Assembly (NCBI RefSeq): GCF_029201565.1
Contig: NZ_CP104002.1
Location: forward strand, 248,001 to 312,000
Direction of reading: 5' to 3'
DNA from: Devosia sp. SD17-2
GTDB taxonomy: Bacteria; Pseudomonadota; Alphaproteobacteria; Rhizobiales; Devosiaceae
Length of the DNA: 64,000 bases
Positions 9,003 to 17,048 of the stretch are shown here, piece after piece. Positions within the stretch are counted from its first letter, which is position 1. Every line of letters starts with the position of its first letter. A program made the position numbers and the translations under genes. Below the pieces are notes generated by a model. That model was not told the origin of the DNA and did not search any database. It saw only the letters and a program-made list of their open reading frames with translations.

Positions 9003-9847
9003 ACTATCGCCACGCCTTTCACGCCGGCAATTTTGCCGACGTGGTCAAGCACACCATTCTCACCCGCATCCTTGCCTATCTCATGCGCAAGGACGCGCCG
9101 TTCCGCGTCATCGACACCCATGCCGGGGTCGGCCTTTATGATCTCTATGGGGATCAGGCTGAGCGCACCGGCGAGTGGCAGGACGGTATTTTGCGGCTGG
9201 TCGAAAGCGATCTTGCGCCCAACGTTTCAGAACTTCTCTCGCCCTATCTCGAGGCCGTCCGCGCGCAGAACGAAGCGGATGAACTGCGCTATTATCCCGG
9301 CTCGCCCTTCATCACCCGGCACATGCTGCGCCAGCAGGATCGGTTGATGGCGCTGGAGCTGCATCCAAAGGATGTCGAGGCGCTGCGCGAGAATTTTGCC
9401 GGCGATTTCCAGACCCGCGTCACCCATCTCGACGCCTGGGCCGCCATGGGCACCCATCTGCCGCCCAAGGAAAAGCGCGGCCTCGTGCTGGTCGATCCGC
9501 CGTTCGAGGAGAAGGGCGAGTTTTCCCGCATGGTCCAGAGCCTCGAAAAGGCGCACAAGCGCTGGCCGGGCGGGATTTTTGCTTATTGGTATCCGATCAA
9601 GGACCCCGAGGACGTCGACGCTTATGTCGCCGCGCTTGAGGCCACGGGGATCCGAAAGATCCTCCGCATCGAGCTGACGATCCGCGCGCCGTCATTCCCG
9701 CCCCGCCTTCATGGCACCGGCATGATCGTCGTCAATCCGCCCTATGTGCTCGAAGAGGAAATGCGCACAGTGCTCCCCGTCCTCGCCGATGTACTGGCCG
9801 ACGAGGGCAGGGGACGCTGGAGCGTCGATTGGGTCGCGGGGGAGTAG
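8999..9847 (+). CDS. rlmJ: 23S rRNA (adenine(2030)-N6)-methyltransferase
   Basis: A 282-residue SAM-dependent methyltransferase of the RlmJ family, which modifies A2030 of 23S rRNA. The protein starts NYRHAFHAGNFADVVKH, the family N-terminus. It then shows VIDTHAGVGLYDLY (SAM site) and the catalytic DPPFEEKGEF motif near residue 165. The GTG start overlaps the lysE-like stop codon; longer in-frame starts would only add a translation of the upstream gene's end. It converges on rlmN, another rRNA adenine methyltransferase, with 21 bases between the stops. Confidence 0.95.
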   Translation: MNYRHAFHAGNFADVVKHTILTRILAYLMRKDAPFRVIDTHAGVGLYDLYGDQAERTGEWQDGILRLVESDLAPNVSELLSPYLEAVRAQNEADELRYYPGSPFITRHMLRQQDRLMALELHPKDVEALRENFAGDFQTRVTHLDAWAAMGTHLPPKEKRGLVLVDPPFEEKGEFSRMVQSLEKAHKRWPGGIFAYWYPIKDPEDVDAYVAALEATGIRKILRIELTIRAPSFPPRLHGTGMIVVNPPYVLEEEMRTVLPVLADVLADEGRGRWSVDWVAGE

Positions 9848-9858
9848 ACGGTTGAGGT

Positions 9859-9881
9859 GCTGACGCTTTTACAGCGTCAGC
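9859..9881. other. Hairpin shared by rlmJ and rlmN 3' ends
   Basis: A perfect 8-bp stem (GCTGACGC/GCGTCAGC) with a 7-base loop spans the gap between the two convergent genes and runs into the last codons of rlmN. There is no adjacent T-tract, so intrinsic termination is doubtful; it may end or protect both mRNAs. Confidence 0.4.
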
Positions 9882-11077
9882 AGCGCATCGCGGTCCTTCT
9901 TGGTCAGCCGTTCGCTCTCGCTCTTGAGCTGGCCGCAGGCGGCAAAGATATCGCGGCCGCGCGGGGTGCGGACGGGCGATGCATAGCCGGCGCGATTGAC
10001 GATATCGGCAAAGCGCTCGATGCGGCTCGAGGGCGAGGTGCCGTAGTTCGAGCCAGGCCAGGGATTGAACGGGATGAGGTTGATCTTGGCCGGAATGCCC
10101 GCGAGCAGCCGCACCAGTTCCTTGGCTTCGGCGTCGCTGTCATTGATGCCGTCAAGCATCACATATTCAAAGGTGATGCGGCGCGCATTGGAGAGGCCCG
10201 GATAATTGCGGCACGCGTCCAGCAGATCCTTGATCGGCCACTTCTTGTTGATCGGAACCAGCACGTCGCGCAGATCGTCGCGCACCGCGTGCAGCGAGAT
10301 GGCGAGCATGACGTCGATTTCGCTGCCGGTGCGCTCGATGTAAGGCACGACGCCCGAGGTCGAGAGCGTGATGCGGCGCTTGGAGATCGACATGCCGTCG
10401 CCGGCCGAAGCGATAAGCAGCGCCTGCTTGACGTTCTCGAAATTGTAGAGCGGCTCGCCCATGCCCATCATCACGATATTGGTGATGGCGCGGCTTTCGC
10501 CGCCGGGCACAAGGCCGCCGTCATCGGGACGTGAACCACCGGGGAAATCGCCCAGGCGCTCGCGCGCCATCAGGATCTGCCCCAGCACTTCACCGGCGGT
10601 GAGGTTGCGGACGAGCTTTTGCGTGCCGGTGTGGCAGAACGAGCAGGTCAGCGTGCAGCCCACCTGCGAGGACACGCAAAGCGTGCCGCGATCGCTTTCG
10701 GGGATATAGACGGTTTCCACCTCGACGGCCGGCATGTTCGGGTTCTGCGGATCGCGGAAGCGGAACAGCCATTTGCGGGTGCCGTCGGAGGATACCTGTT
10801 CGGAGACGATTTCCGGGCGGTCGAGCACAAAAGTGTCGGCCAGCTTCTGGCGCACCGGCTTGGCCACATTGGTCATGCGGTCAAAATCGGTGACACCGTT
10901 CACATAGAGCCAGTTCCAGAGCTGGTTGGCGCGCATGCGGCCTTCCTTCTCGGAAACCACGTCATGGCTGGTCAAGGTCTCCGCGAGCTGCTGCTTGGAG
11001 AGGCCGATCAGGGACGGCCGGCTGGCCACGGCTGGCCGGATAGCGGTCGAATGGTCGAGGTTCAGCGCAATGCTCAT
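9869..11077 (-). CDS. rlmN: 23S rRNA (adenine(2503)-C2)-methyltransferase
   Basis: A 402-residue radical-SAM enzyme that makes 2-methyladenosine at A2503 of 23S rRNA and can modify some tRNAs. The radical-SAM motif [11 protein letters not shown] (CxxxCxxC) is near residues 140-150. [12 protein letters not shown] (SAM binding), SLHAVRD and [10 protein letters not shown] follow. The C-terminal CGQLK segment contains the conserved methyl-carrying cysteine. Length and motif order are typical. It is probably monocistronic, ending in the intergenic hairpin shared with rlmJ. Confidence 0.98.
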   Translation of the reverse strand: MSIALNLDHSTAIRPAVASRPSLIGLSKQQLAETLTSHDVVSEKEGRMRANQLWNWLYVNGVTDFDRMTNVAKPVRQKLADTFVLDRPEIVSEQVSSDGTRKWLFRFRDPQNPNMPAVEVETVYIPESDRGTLCVSSQVGCTLTCSFCHTGTQKLVRNLTAGEVLGQILMARERLGDFPGGSRPDDGGLVPGGESRAITNIVMMGMGEPLYNFENVKQALLIASAGDGMSISKRRITLSTSGVVPYIERTGSEIDVMLAISLHAVRDDLRDVLVPINKKWPIKDLLDACRNYPGLSNARRITFEYVMLDGINDSDAEAKELVRLLAGIPAKINLIPFNPWPGSNYGTSPSSRIERFADIVNRAGYASPVRTPRGRDIFAACGQLKSESERLTKKDRDALLTL

Positions 11078-11213
11078 GGCAGGCCAAGTGTGTCCGGAAA
11101 TGCGGGAAGTGGGCGGCCAATAGCATATGGTGAGGCAAAGCGCAAAATAACACCGTCGGGAAGGTGCCTTGCGTCAGCCGCAGGAGAGCCGCCGGCGGGG
11201 GTGCCGCCGCGTG

Positions 11214-11720
11214 TCAGCACTCGGCGCCGATGGCCTGCTGTGCTGCGGTGGCGCCGGAAAGCGAATAGTTCTGCACGATGGTCGTGCCATTGGCATCGGT
11301 GCCGGTGACGCTCATTGAGGAGCCGGCACGGATGGCGGCGGCGAGGTTTGCGGCCTGGGCGCTGTCATCGAGCCAGGCGGCATCGCCTTGCGTGAACAGG
11401 GTAAAACCCTGTCCGCCGATGTTGACGCTGGCGCGCGAGCCGGTCTGGAAAGTATAGCCAGCGACCACGTTGAACTCATTGACCACGTCTTCGCCCGGGC
11501 GATTGGTGACGTAGAGATAGGCCTGGCCGGCACCGGCCGGTGTCGGCTCGGTGGACTTCGGCTTGGTCATGGCAAAGCAGACCGTGCTGGCGCCATCGTC
11601 AGCGGCATAGCTCGACCAGTCGCGGAAATCGCCGAGCACCCGCGCCGACTGCGCCTGGGCCGGAACGGTCACGGCAATCACCAGGGCGAGGGCGAGGAAA
11701 GGCTTGGACGAAATCATCAT
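11214..11720 (-). CDS. IalB-family secreted protein (paralogue 1)
   Basis: A 168-residue protein of the invasion-associated locus B (IalB) family. It has a signal peptide (positive start, then FLALALVIAVTVPAQAQS, cleavage near residue 23) and a mature domain beginning RVLGDFRDWSSYAADD with C-x-M-x-KPK. The C-terminus has YSLSGATAAQQAIGAEC. The start is placed at the ATG just before the signal peptide, since the upstream in-frame codons (from 11804) encode no signal-like sequence. Family members are periplasmic or outer-membrane associated proteins common in Hyphomicrobiales, and most have no known function. It lies 84 bases downstream of a homologous gene in the same orientation. Confidence 0.88.
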   Translation of the reverse strand: MMISSKPFLALALVIAVTVPAQAQSARVLGDFRDWSSYAADDGASTVCFAMTKPKSTEPTPAGAGQAYLYVTNRPGEDVVNEFNVVAGYTFQTGSRASVNIGGQGFTLFTQGDAAWLDDSAQAANLAAAIRAGSSMSVTGTDANGTTIVQNYSLSGATAAQQAIGAEC

Positions 11721-11804
11721 AAGGTCGGGCTCTTGAGGTCGGACGCGGGCTTTTCGGCCCGGCGCCCAGTTATGGCGGTTCCGGGCCGAGGGGCAAGCCC
11801 CCAA

Positions 11805-12326
11805 TTACTTGCAGGCGGCGTCGATGGCGTTCATCGCGGCGGTGGCGCCGGAGAGCGAATAGGTATCGATCGTGTTTGTGCCGCGCTGGCTGGTGCCGCG
11901 GACAAGCATCTGGCTGCCGGCCTTGAAGGCAGCGACGAACCCGGACTCGTCGCCGGTCGAGGCCAGCCAGCCGGCGGAGCCTTCGGTGACCATCGGGTAG
12001 GACTTGCCGTCAATGGCGGCGCTGGCGTTGGCAGCGCTGGAGTTGAACGGATAACCGATCAGCGTCTGCACTTCGTTTTTGGTCCCCAGGCCCTTGCGGT
12101 GGATGATCATGAAGTGGATCGGATCGCGATTGGCGCCTGCGGGTTCGGACTTCTGCGGCTGCGCCGAGATGTAGCACATGACGCCGCTGGCATCCGTGGC
12201 CTGCCAGGCCGTCCATGCATTGAACGTTCCCAGTTCGGTTGCCTGCTGTGCCTGTACGGCAGGTGCAAAGCTGATGGCCGCTGCCATCGCGATCCCGATT
12301 GCGAGGCCACCGGTCTTGTTCATCAT
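11805..12326 (-). CDS. IalB-family secreted protein (paralogue 2)
   Basis: A 173-residue IalB-family protein with a signal peptide ending APAVQAQQA. The domain aligns with its neighbour: LGTFNAWTAWQATD versus GDFRDWSSYAADD, both with a QPKSEP or KPKSTEP stretch, and YSLSGATAAMNAIDAAC at the end. GAGGA about ten bases before ATG 12326 supports this start; a TTG six bases upstream is possible. The pair is a local duplication, probably co-transcribed. The 213 bases upstream, up to thpR, hold no gene and presumably carry the promoter. Confidence 0.88.
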   Translation of the reverse strand: MMNKTGGLAIGIAMAAAISFAPAVQAQQATELGTFNAWTAWQATDASGVMCYISAQPQKSEPAGANRDPIHFMIIHRKGLGTKNEVQTLIGYPFNSSAANASAAIDGKSYPMVTEGSAGWLASTGDESGFVAAFKAGSQMLVRGTSQRGTNTIDTYSLSGATAAMNAIDAACK

Positions 12327-12539
12327 TGCCAATTCATCCTCTTGTAAAGCTGACCGTCCGCGGAGTGCTTTCCGCTCAAGATGGCGCGGACATGGTTACC
12401 AAGCCGTCAAATCCCGCAAAATTGGCGGCTTTTGCGTCAAATGCGCGGGAAAGGCGGCGGCAATTTGACACCAACCCTGCCTGATGGCCCGGTTTGCCGT
12501 GATAGGGTTAAAACCGCCCTAACACTTGGGTGATCTGGG

Positions 12540-13079
12540 TCATGCTGCCAGTGGATAGGCATGCTCGACGACATAGGGGCCCCCGCCCACACCGTCCTTG
12601 CTGGAAAAGAGCGCGAAGCGCGATACCGCAAATGTGATCGGCTCGAAGCGCCCGGCGTCGGCAATGAAGCGGGCGACCTCCGCAGCGCTTGTCCCCCTCA
12701 GATGGGCAAGGGTGACATGCGGCACGAACTTGCGCCCCTCAGGCGGCAGGCCTGCCCGCTGCACCATGCGTTCATGCGCCGATTGCAGCCGGGCGAGGGC
12801 CTCATTGGGCTCGATGCCTGCGTAAAGCGCCCGGGGGCGGTCGCCGCCAAAAATTCCGAGATGCGTCAGCCGCACCGAAAAGCGCAGGGTGTTCGACAGG
12901 AGATCGAGATTGTCCGCCACGTCATCGGCCTGGTTGCGGTCGACATCACCGATAAAGCGCAGGGTGACGTGGTAATTTTCGGGATCGACCCATCGCGCCC
13001 CGGTCAACCCGCCGCGCTTGAGCGACAGCGCAAAACCGGTGTCGGGTGGAATCTCGAGGCCTGTGAAGAGCCGGGGCAT
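12540..13079 (-). CDS. thpR: RNA 2',3'-cyclic phosphodiesterase (2H family)
   Basis: A 179-residue 2H-phosphoesterase. Both catalytic HxTx motifs are present: HVTLRFIG near residue 37 and HVTLAHL near residue 120, about 83 residues apart as in the family. The N-terminus MPRLFTGLEIPPD is typical. Proteins of this family hydrolyse 2',3'-cyclic phosphate RNA ends and were earlier named 2'-5' RNA ligases; the cellular role is poorly defined. It is a single gene, divergent from the Bax-inhibitor-like gene. Confidence 0.93.
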   Translation of the reverse strand: MPRLFTGLEIPPDTGFALSLKRGGLTGARWVDPENYHVTLRFIGDVDRNQADDVADNLDLLSNTLRFSVRLTHLGIFGGDRPRALYAGIEPNEALARLQSAHERMVQRAGLPPEGRKFVPHVTLAHLRGTSAAEVARFIADAGRFEPITFAVSRFALFSSKDGVGGGPYVVEHAYPLAA

Positions 13080-13278
13080 GGCAAGATCTCCCTGGCGGAA
13101 GGCAGGAACGGTTCATGGACCCTAACATAATCGCGCCAATCGGCCAGCCCGGCTGGCGGATTGTTCCATTTTGCCTTGTATCTCAAGGCTTCCGTCTCCA
13201 TATTTGCGCACAAGTGGCAACGCCAATTGCCCCCGGCGGTGACAAGACCGCAGTCTTCCAAGGGAAAGGAAACCGACA

Positions 13279-14004
13279 ATGGCTGAATATGACCGTCAGA
13301 CCCTCAATGCGCGGGCCGGCTCGGCCGTAGCCATCGACGAGGGCCTGCGCAGCTACATGCTGCGAGTCTACAATTACATGGGCCTGGGCCTCGTGGTTAC
13401 CGGGCTCGTCGCCTACTTCACCAGCCAGTGGGCCATGTCCAGCCCGGCCAATGCCGAGCTGCTCTATGCCAGCCCGCTGGCCTGGGTTCTCATGCTGTCG
13501 CCGCTGGCCTTCGTGCTGGTGCTGAGCTTCGGCATCAACAAGCTGTCCGTCCCGGCGGCGCAGGCGGTCTTCTGGGCGTTCGCGGCCGTCATGGGCGTGT
13601 CGCTCTCGTCGATCTTCCTCGTCTATACCGGCGCCTCTATCGCCAAGGTGTTCTTCATCACCGCCGCCACCTTCGGCGCGATGAGCCTTTACGGCTACAC
13701 CACCAAGCGCGACCTGACCGGCATGGGTAACTTCCTGATGATGGGCCTGATCGGCATCATCATTGCCTCGATCGTGAACATCTTCATGCAGTCCAGCATG
13801 ATGGATTTCATCATCTCGGTGGTTGGCGTCCTGATCTTTACCGGTCTGACCGCCTATGACACCCAGAAGATCAAGGAAAGCTACTCGGCCTCCTATGGCG
13901 CCGACGTCATGGCCAAGAACGCCATCATGGGCGCGCTGAGCCTCTACATGGACTTCATCAACCTGTTCATGATGCTCCTGCGCCTCTTCGGCAACCGCGA
14001 GTAG
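13279..14004 (+). CDS. Bax inhibitor-1/YccA family membrane protein
   Basis: A 241-residue inner-membrane protein with about seven hydrophobic segments, matching the Bax inhibitor-1 family. Diagnostic stretches are RVYNYMGLGLVVTG near residue 30, the ASIAKVFFITAATFGAMSLYGYTTKRDL block near 130, and YDTQKIKESY followed by ALSLYMDFINLFMMLLRLFG at the C-terminus. AAAGGA eight or so bases upstream supports the ATG. Bacterial members are linked to membrane-protein turnover or calcium leak; the precise role here is not known. A strong terminator follows. Confidence 0.95.
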   Translation: MAEYDRQTLNARAGSAVAIDEGLRSYMLRVYNYMGLGLVVTGLVAYFTSQWAMSSPANAELLYASPLAWVLMLSPLAFVLVLSFGINKLSVPAAQAVFWAFAAVMGVSLSSIFLVYTGASIAKVFFITAATFGAMSLYGYTTKRDLTGMGNFLMMGLIGIIIASIVNIFMQSSMMDFIISVVGVLIFTGLTAYDTQKIKESYSASYGADVMAKNAIMGALSLYMDFINLFMMLLRLFGNRE

Positions 14005-14054
14005 CAGCACCAGCGCTAATGGTCTGATCAAACAATTTGGTTGGACGAAATTCG

Positions 14055-14089
14055 GGACCGCAGCTTACAAGGGCTGCGGTCCTTTTTTT
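14055..14089 (+). terminator. Rho-independent terminator of the YccA-like gene
   Basis: A 9-bp stem (GGACCGCAG/CTGCGGTCC, 14055-14063 and 14074-14082) with a 10-base loop is followed by seven T. It ends only 12 bases before the next start codon. Confidence 0.9.
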
Positions 14090-14100
14090 GGTTTACTGTC

Positions 14101-14598
14101 ATGTCCGACACCGTCCTGCGTCCCTTCGCCTGGTCAGATATTCCCGCCATCACGCGCATCTACCGGCACTATGTCGATCACACCGCCATCACCTTCGACA
14201 CCGAGGCGCCGGACGAAACCGCCATCGCCGAAAAATATGCAGCGCTGGCACGGCTGGGCCACCCGTTGATCATCGCCGAGCGCGCCGGGCAGGTGGTTGG
14301 CTATGCCTATGCGAGCTTTTATCGCCCCCGCGCCGCCTATCGCTTCACCTGCGAGGACTCGATCTATCTCGACCCCAACGAGACCGGGAAGGGTCTGGGC
14401 CGCGTCATGCTCACAGAGCTGCTCGCCCAGTCGAAGGCCTTTGGCTTCAAGCAGATGTTGGCAGTGATCACTGCGGACACCGCCAATTCGATCGCCATCC
14501 ACGAAAAATTCGGCTTCGAGCGCGTCGGCTACTACAAGGCCGTTGGCTACAAGTTCGACCGTTGGCACGATATCGTTCACCTGCAGATGGCGCTCTGA
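14101..14598 (+). CDS. GNAT N-acetyltransferase, phosphinothricin-acetyltransferase-like
   Basis: A 165-residue GNAT protein resembling the Pat/Bar and MddA group. RPFAWSDIPAITRIYRHYV and TFDTEAPDE near the N-terminus are typical, and the acetyl-CoA loop is represented by LDPNETGKGLGRVML near residue 100. AVITADTANSIAIHEKFGFERVG follows. Family members acetylate amine groups of small substrates such as methionine sulfoximine; the substrate here is unknown. The gene starts directly after an upstream terminator and has no evident ribosome site, so it may be leaderless or weakly expressed. The GrpB gene follows after 16 bases. Confidence 0.9.
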   Translation: MSDTVLRPFAWSDIPAITRIYRHYVDHTAITFDTEAPDETAIAEKYAALARLGHPLIIAERAGQVVGYAYASFYRPRAAYRFTCEDSIYLDPNETGKGLGRVMLTELLAQSKAFGFKQMLAVITADTANSIAIHEKFGFERVGYYKAVGYKFDRWHDIVHLQMAL

Positions 14599-14614
14599 GG
14601 GGGGAAGCTTCCGG

Positions 14615-15136
14615 GTGCTCGGGCTGGCCCACGATCGCAATATTATGGTGCCATATGACCCCGGCTGGGCCGATGCCTTCGCGGTGGAGTGCGAACGCCT
14701 CAACCGCGCGCTGGGAGGTCTTGCCGTTGCGATAGAGCATTATGGCTCGACCGCCGTGCCGGGGCTCAGCGCCAAGCCTATCCTCGACATTCTCGTGGGT
14801 GTGCGCCGGCTGGAGGACTGGCAGCGCTGCCATGGTCCGCTCCTTGCCCTCGGATACGACTATGCGGCGCATGCGGGCGTAGAAGGCCACCATATCTTCG
14901 GACGGGGCCGCGATCTCTCTGAGCGCACCCATCTCGTCCATGTGGTTGTCCATGGCGGCGAGAGCTGGACGTCCAATCTGGCGTTTCGCGATGCCCTGCG
15001 TGCTGATGAAGATCGGCGTCAGCGCTATAGCGCTGTCAAAACCGCCGCCATGGCCCAGGCGCCGGAAAGCCGCGCCGACTACAACCGCCTCAAGGCTGGG
15101 GCGATCGCCGCGTTCAAGGCCGAACTTCTGCCGTGA
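14615..15136 (+). CDS. GrpB/UPF0157 family protein
   Basis: A 173-residue protein of the GrpB (UPF0157) family, a nucleotidyltransferase-fold group of unknown activity. The key block is IEHYGSTAVPGLSAKPILDILV near residues 42-63, preceded by VPYDPGWADAF. HLVHVV and a C-terminal Y-N-R-L-K segment are also present. GTG at 14615 is preferred because GAGGGGGGAAG lies eight bases upstream; ATG 14645 is the alternative and would begin at the PYDPGW motif. The 3' end overlaps the convergent acetyltransferase gene by 23 bases. Confidence 0.88.
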   Translation: MLGLAHDRNIMVPYDPGWADAFAVECERLNRALGGLAVAIEHYGSTAVPGLSAKPILDILVGVRRLEDWQRCHGPLLALGYDYAAHAGVEGHHIFGRGRDLSERTHLVHVVVHGGESWTSNLAFRDALRADEDRRQRYSAVKTAAMAQAPESRADYNRLKAGAIAAFKAELLP

Positions 15137-15599
15137 ATAATTTCCGCATCGGGAACCCGTTGACCCGCCGGCCTTCTGCCTGGGGGCCATCCCCAATCCA
15201 GCCCGCGCGCCGATAAAACTCAATTGCGGTGGCCGTCGCTTCGAGCCGACCTTCCCTGTGTCCAAGCGTCAGAAGTTCGCTCTCGAGGCGGGAGAGCAGT
15301 GCCTTGCTCACGCCGGTATAGCGGGCTTCCGGCGACACATAGTTGAGCGTGACCATGCCCGTGCGGCTGATCGCACCGACACCGACAATCCCGCCCTGCC
15401 GCTCGGCGACATAGGCCTGAGTGTCAGGGCTGGCGAGCATGGCGCCGACGCCGTGCGGGGTCTTGTTCGCGGTCCAGGCTGCAATGGCGCCAGGGTCGTT
15501 GCCGTGGTCGGCGGCGCAGAGTTCGGTGATGGAGGCCGTCAGGACGTCGCTCATGGCAGCCGCGTCCGCGGCGCGCGCGGGCCGGACGAGGATGCTCAC
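15114..15599 (-). CDS. GNAT N-acetyltransferase
   Basis: A 161-residue GNAT protein starting VSILVRPARAADAAAMSDVL (GTG start read as Met). The acetyl-CoA region is YVSPEARYTGVSKALLSRLE near residue 97, followed by ATATAIEFYRRAGWIGDG. The GTG overlaps the DUF2794 stop codon (GTGA), so the pair is translationally coupled; the longer open frame upstream is a shadow of DUF2794. Its 3' end runs 23 bases into the convergent GrpB gene. The substrate is unknown. Confidence 0.88.
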   Translation of the reverse strand: MSILVRPARAADAAAMSDVLTASITELCAADHGNDPGAIAAWTANKTPHGVGAMLASPDTQAYVAERQGGIVGVGAISRTGMVTLNYVSPEARYTGVSKALLSRLESELLTLGHREGRLEATATAIEFYRRAGWIGDGPQAEGRRVNGFPMRKLFTAEVRP

Positions 15600-15982
15600 C
15601 CAACCACCACAAGGTCGGGATCGAGCACGCGCAGCACCTGGCCGAGGTCGTGGCCGCGCTTGAGAATGCGGCCCTCCTGGTTGGTCACCATGAATTGCCC
15701 CTGCCGATTGCGCAGCTTTGGGTTTTTCTCGACCACATAGAGCGGGCGTTCGGAGACGCGGGCATAAATCGAGAACATCGCCCGGTCCTTGAGGAAATCC
15801 ATGGCGTAATCGCGCCATTCTCCCCGACTGACCTTGCGGCCATAGACCGAAAGGATCTGCATCAGCTCTCGCCGGTCGAAGGCAACAATCGGTTGCGGCG
15901 GGCGGGACGGCTGGCTGGGCGCTTCGCCCACATGCACCAGGGACAGTCCGGAATTGCTATCGTTCGGCGGACGGCCCTGCAC
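15596..15982 (-). CDS. DUF2794 domain protein
   Basis: A 128-residue protein with the DUF2794 core: VAFDRRELMQILSVYGRKVSRGEW, then RDYAMDFLKDRAMFSIYAR, NPKLRNRQGQF and ILKRGHDLGQVLRVLDP. This family is almost confined to alphaproteobacteria and has no described function. The GTG start has GGGGAGA six bases upstream. No signal peptide or membrane segment is visible. It is translationally coupled to the following GNAT gene, suggesting a shared role or at least co-expression. Confidence 0.9.
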   Translation of the reverse strand: MQGRPPNDSNSGLSLVHVGEAPSQPSRPPQPIVAFDRRELMQILSVYGRKVSRGEWRDYAMDFLKDRAMFSIYARVSERPLYVVEKNPKLRNRQGQFMVTNQEGRILKRGHDLGQVLRVLDPDLVVVG

Positions 15983-16095
15983 GCGCTTCTCCCCTGCCGG
16001 AAATGGTTATCCGGTCATGATCACTGCAATTGGCGGAGAAGGCAAGGCCGCGGAAAAAATCCCAATTCAGCCATGATTCGTCCCTCAAGACGCCC

Positions 16096-16246
16096 CAATG
16101 CTTGGACAGGATACAAGCATTGCCTCCAGAGGTTGGCAGCCGGGCCGATCGAGCCCCCAAACCATGAAGCCCGGCTGCCAGCCACTTTTTCTAGAGTTGA
16201 CCGAAGTCAGTCAGGCCCGTTCCTTCCTAAGGAGCGGGCGTTTTTT
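16096..16246 (+). ncRNA. Candidate structured RNA with three hairpins and terminator
   Basis: Three consecutive stem-loops read on the plus strand. SL1 is an 8-bp stem CAATGCTT/AAGCATTG with an 11-base loop (16096-16122). SL2 is a 15-bp stem, 12 of them perfect Watson-Crick (TGGCAGCCGGGC/GCCCGGCTGCCA), with a 23-base loop (16131-16183) followed by ACTTTTT. SL3 is an 11-bp stem with a 3-base loop (16215-16239), then GTTTTTT. No plus-strand gene lies upstream for about 1 kb, and both flanking genes are on the minus strand, so a terminator here implies a short plus-strand transcript. Sequence motifs of tmRNA, SRP RNA or RNase P are not seen. Promoter and function are not identified. Confidence 0.45.
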
Positions 16247-16982
16247 ATGGCTCGTAGGCCGAGGCGGCGAGGATGGCGCCGGGGAGGCCCTTGCTTTCCT
16301 GCTGCACCACGACCGCGAGCCCGGTGTTGCCGGCGCCCAGCATCTCGGCAAGCGGAAGCTTCATTTCGGCGCCGCTGCGCGCCTCCCACATCCCCAGGAT
16401 CTGCCGGCCGGTCACCACCTGCGTATAGACCATGGATTTTCCGGCATTGTCGCCGCGATCGATGCTGATCTCTGCCCGGTCGATATAGGTCACGAGCCAG
16501 ACGACAGCGTTGGGCAGCTCGGCGTCGGCCGGCACGGAAACCTTGAGCATGTCGCCATCGCGCTCGAGGGCGACGGACAGGGGCAGTGCGGCTTCCGCGA
16601 CAGCATCGTGGACTTCACCACGGCGCGACCCGACCACTGCCTTGGCGCCATTGACGACCATCTGCGGGGTATAGATGCGCGAGGACCCCCAGCTCTTGGC
16701 ATAGGCCCGCTGCCGGTCCGAGAAGGCTTCGTGCCCAAAAGTGTCTTCCCAGCCGATATAGTCCCAGTAGTCGACGTGATAGGCCAGCGCCACCACGTCG
16801 TCGCGCTCGGCGAGGCTGGTCAGCAGCGCATCGGCGGGCGGACAGGACACACAACCCTGGCTGGTAAACAGCTCGACGACGGCCCTGGCCCCGGTGCGGA
16901 GGGTTTCCGCATGGCTGGCAGAGGTCAGGGAAAGGCTGGCGACAAGGCCGAAAATAAGGCCAAACGACGGTCTGGAAAACAT
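16245..16982 (-). CDS. DUF1223 secreted thioredoxin-like protein
   Basis: A 245-residue protein with a signal peptide (MFSRPSFGLIFGLVASLSL..., cleavage near SHA-ET) followed by the DUF1223 domain. VVELFTSQGCVSCPPAD contains a CxxC in a thioredoxin-like context. AYHVDYWDYIGWEDTF and the YTPQMVVNG segment are family signatures. The Met at 16982 is selected as it directly precedes the hydrophobic signal; the ORF extends 14 codons further upstream. The function is unknown; a periplasmic redox role is suggested by the fold only. The stop codon abuts the T-tract of the opposing terminator at 16241-16246. Confidence 0.88.
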   Translation of the reverse strand: MFSRPSFGLIFGLVASLSLTSASHAETLRTGARAVVELFTSQGCVSCPPADALLTSLAERDDVVALAYHVDYWDYIGWEDTFGHEAFSDRQRAYAKSWGSSRIYTPQMVVNGAKAVVGSRRGEVHDAVAEAALPLSVALERDGDMLKVSVPADAELPNAVVWLVTYIDRAEISIDRGDNAGKSMVYTQVVTGRQILGMWEARSGAEMKLPLAEMLGAGNTGLAVVVQQESKGLPGAILAASAYEP

Positions 16983-17048
16983 GGGCAAAGTTTTAAGCCG
17001 GGCGCTCGGCGCCTGCCTAGTCAAAATAGGGTGAGAGTTCGAACATTC

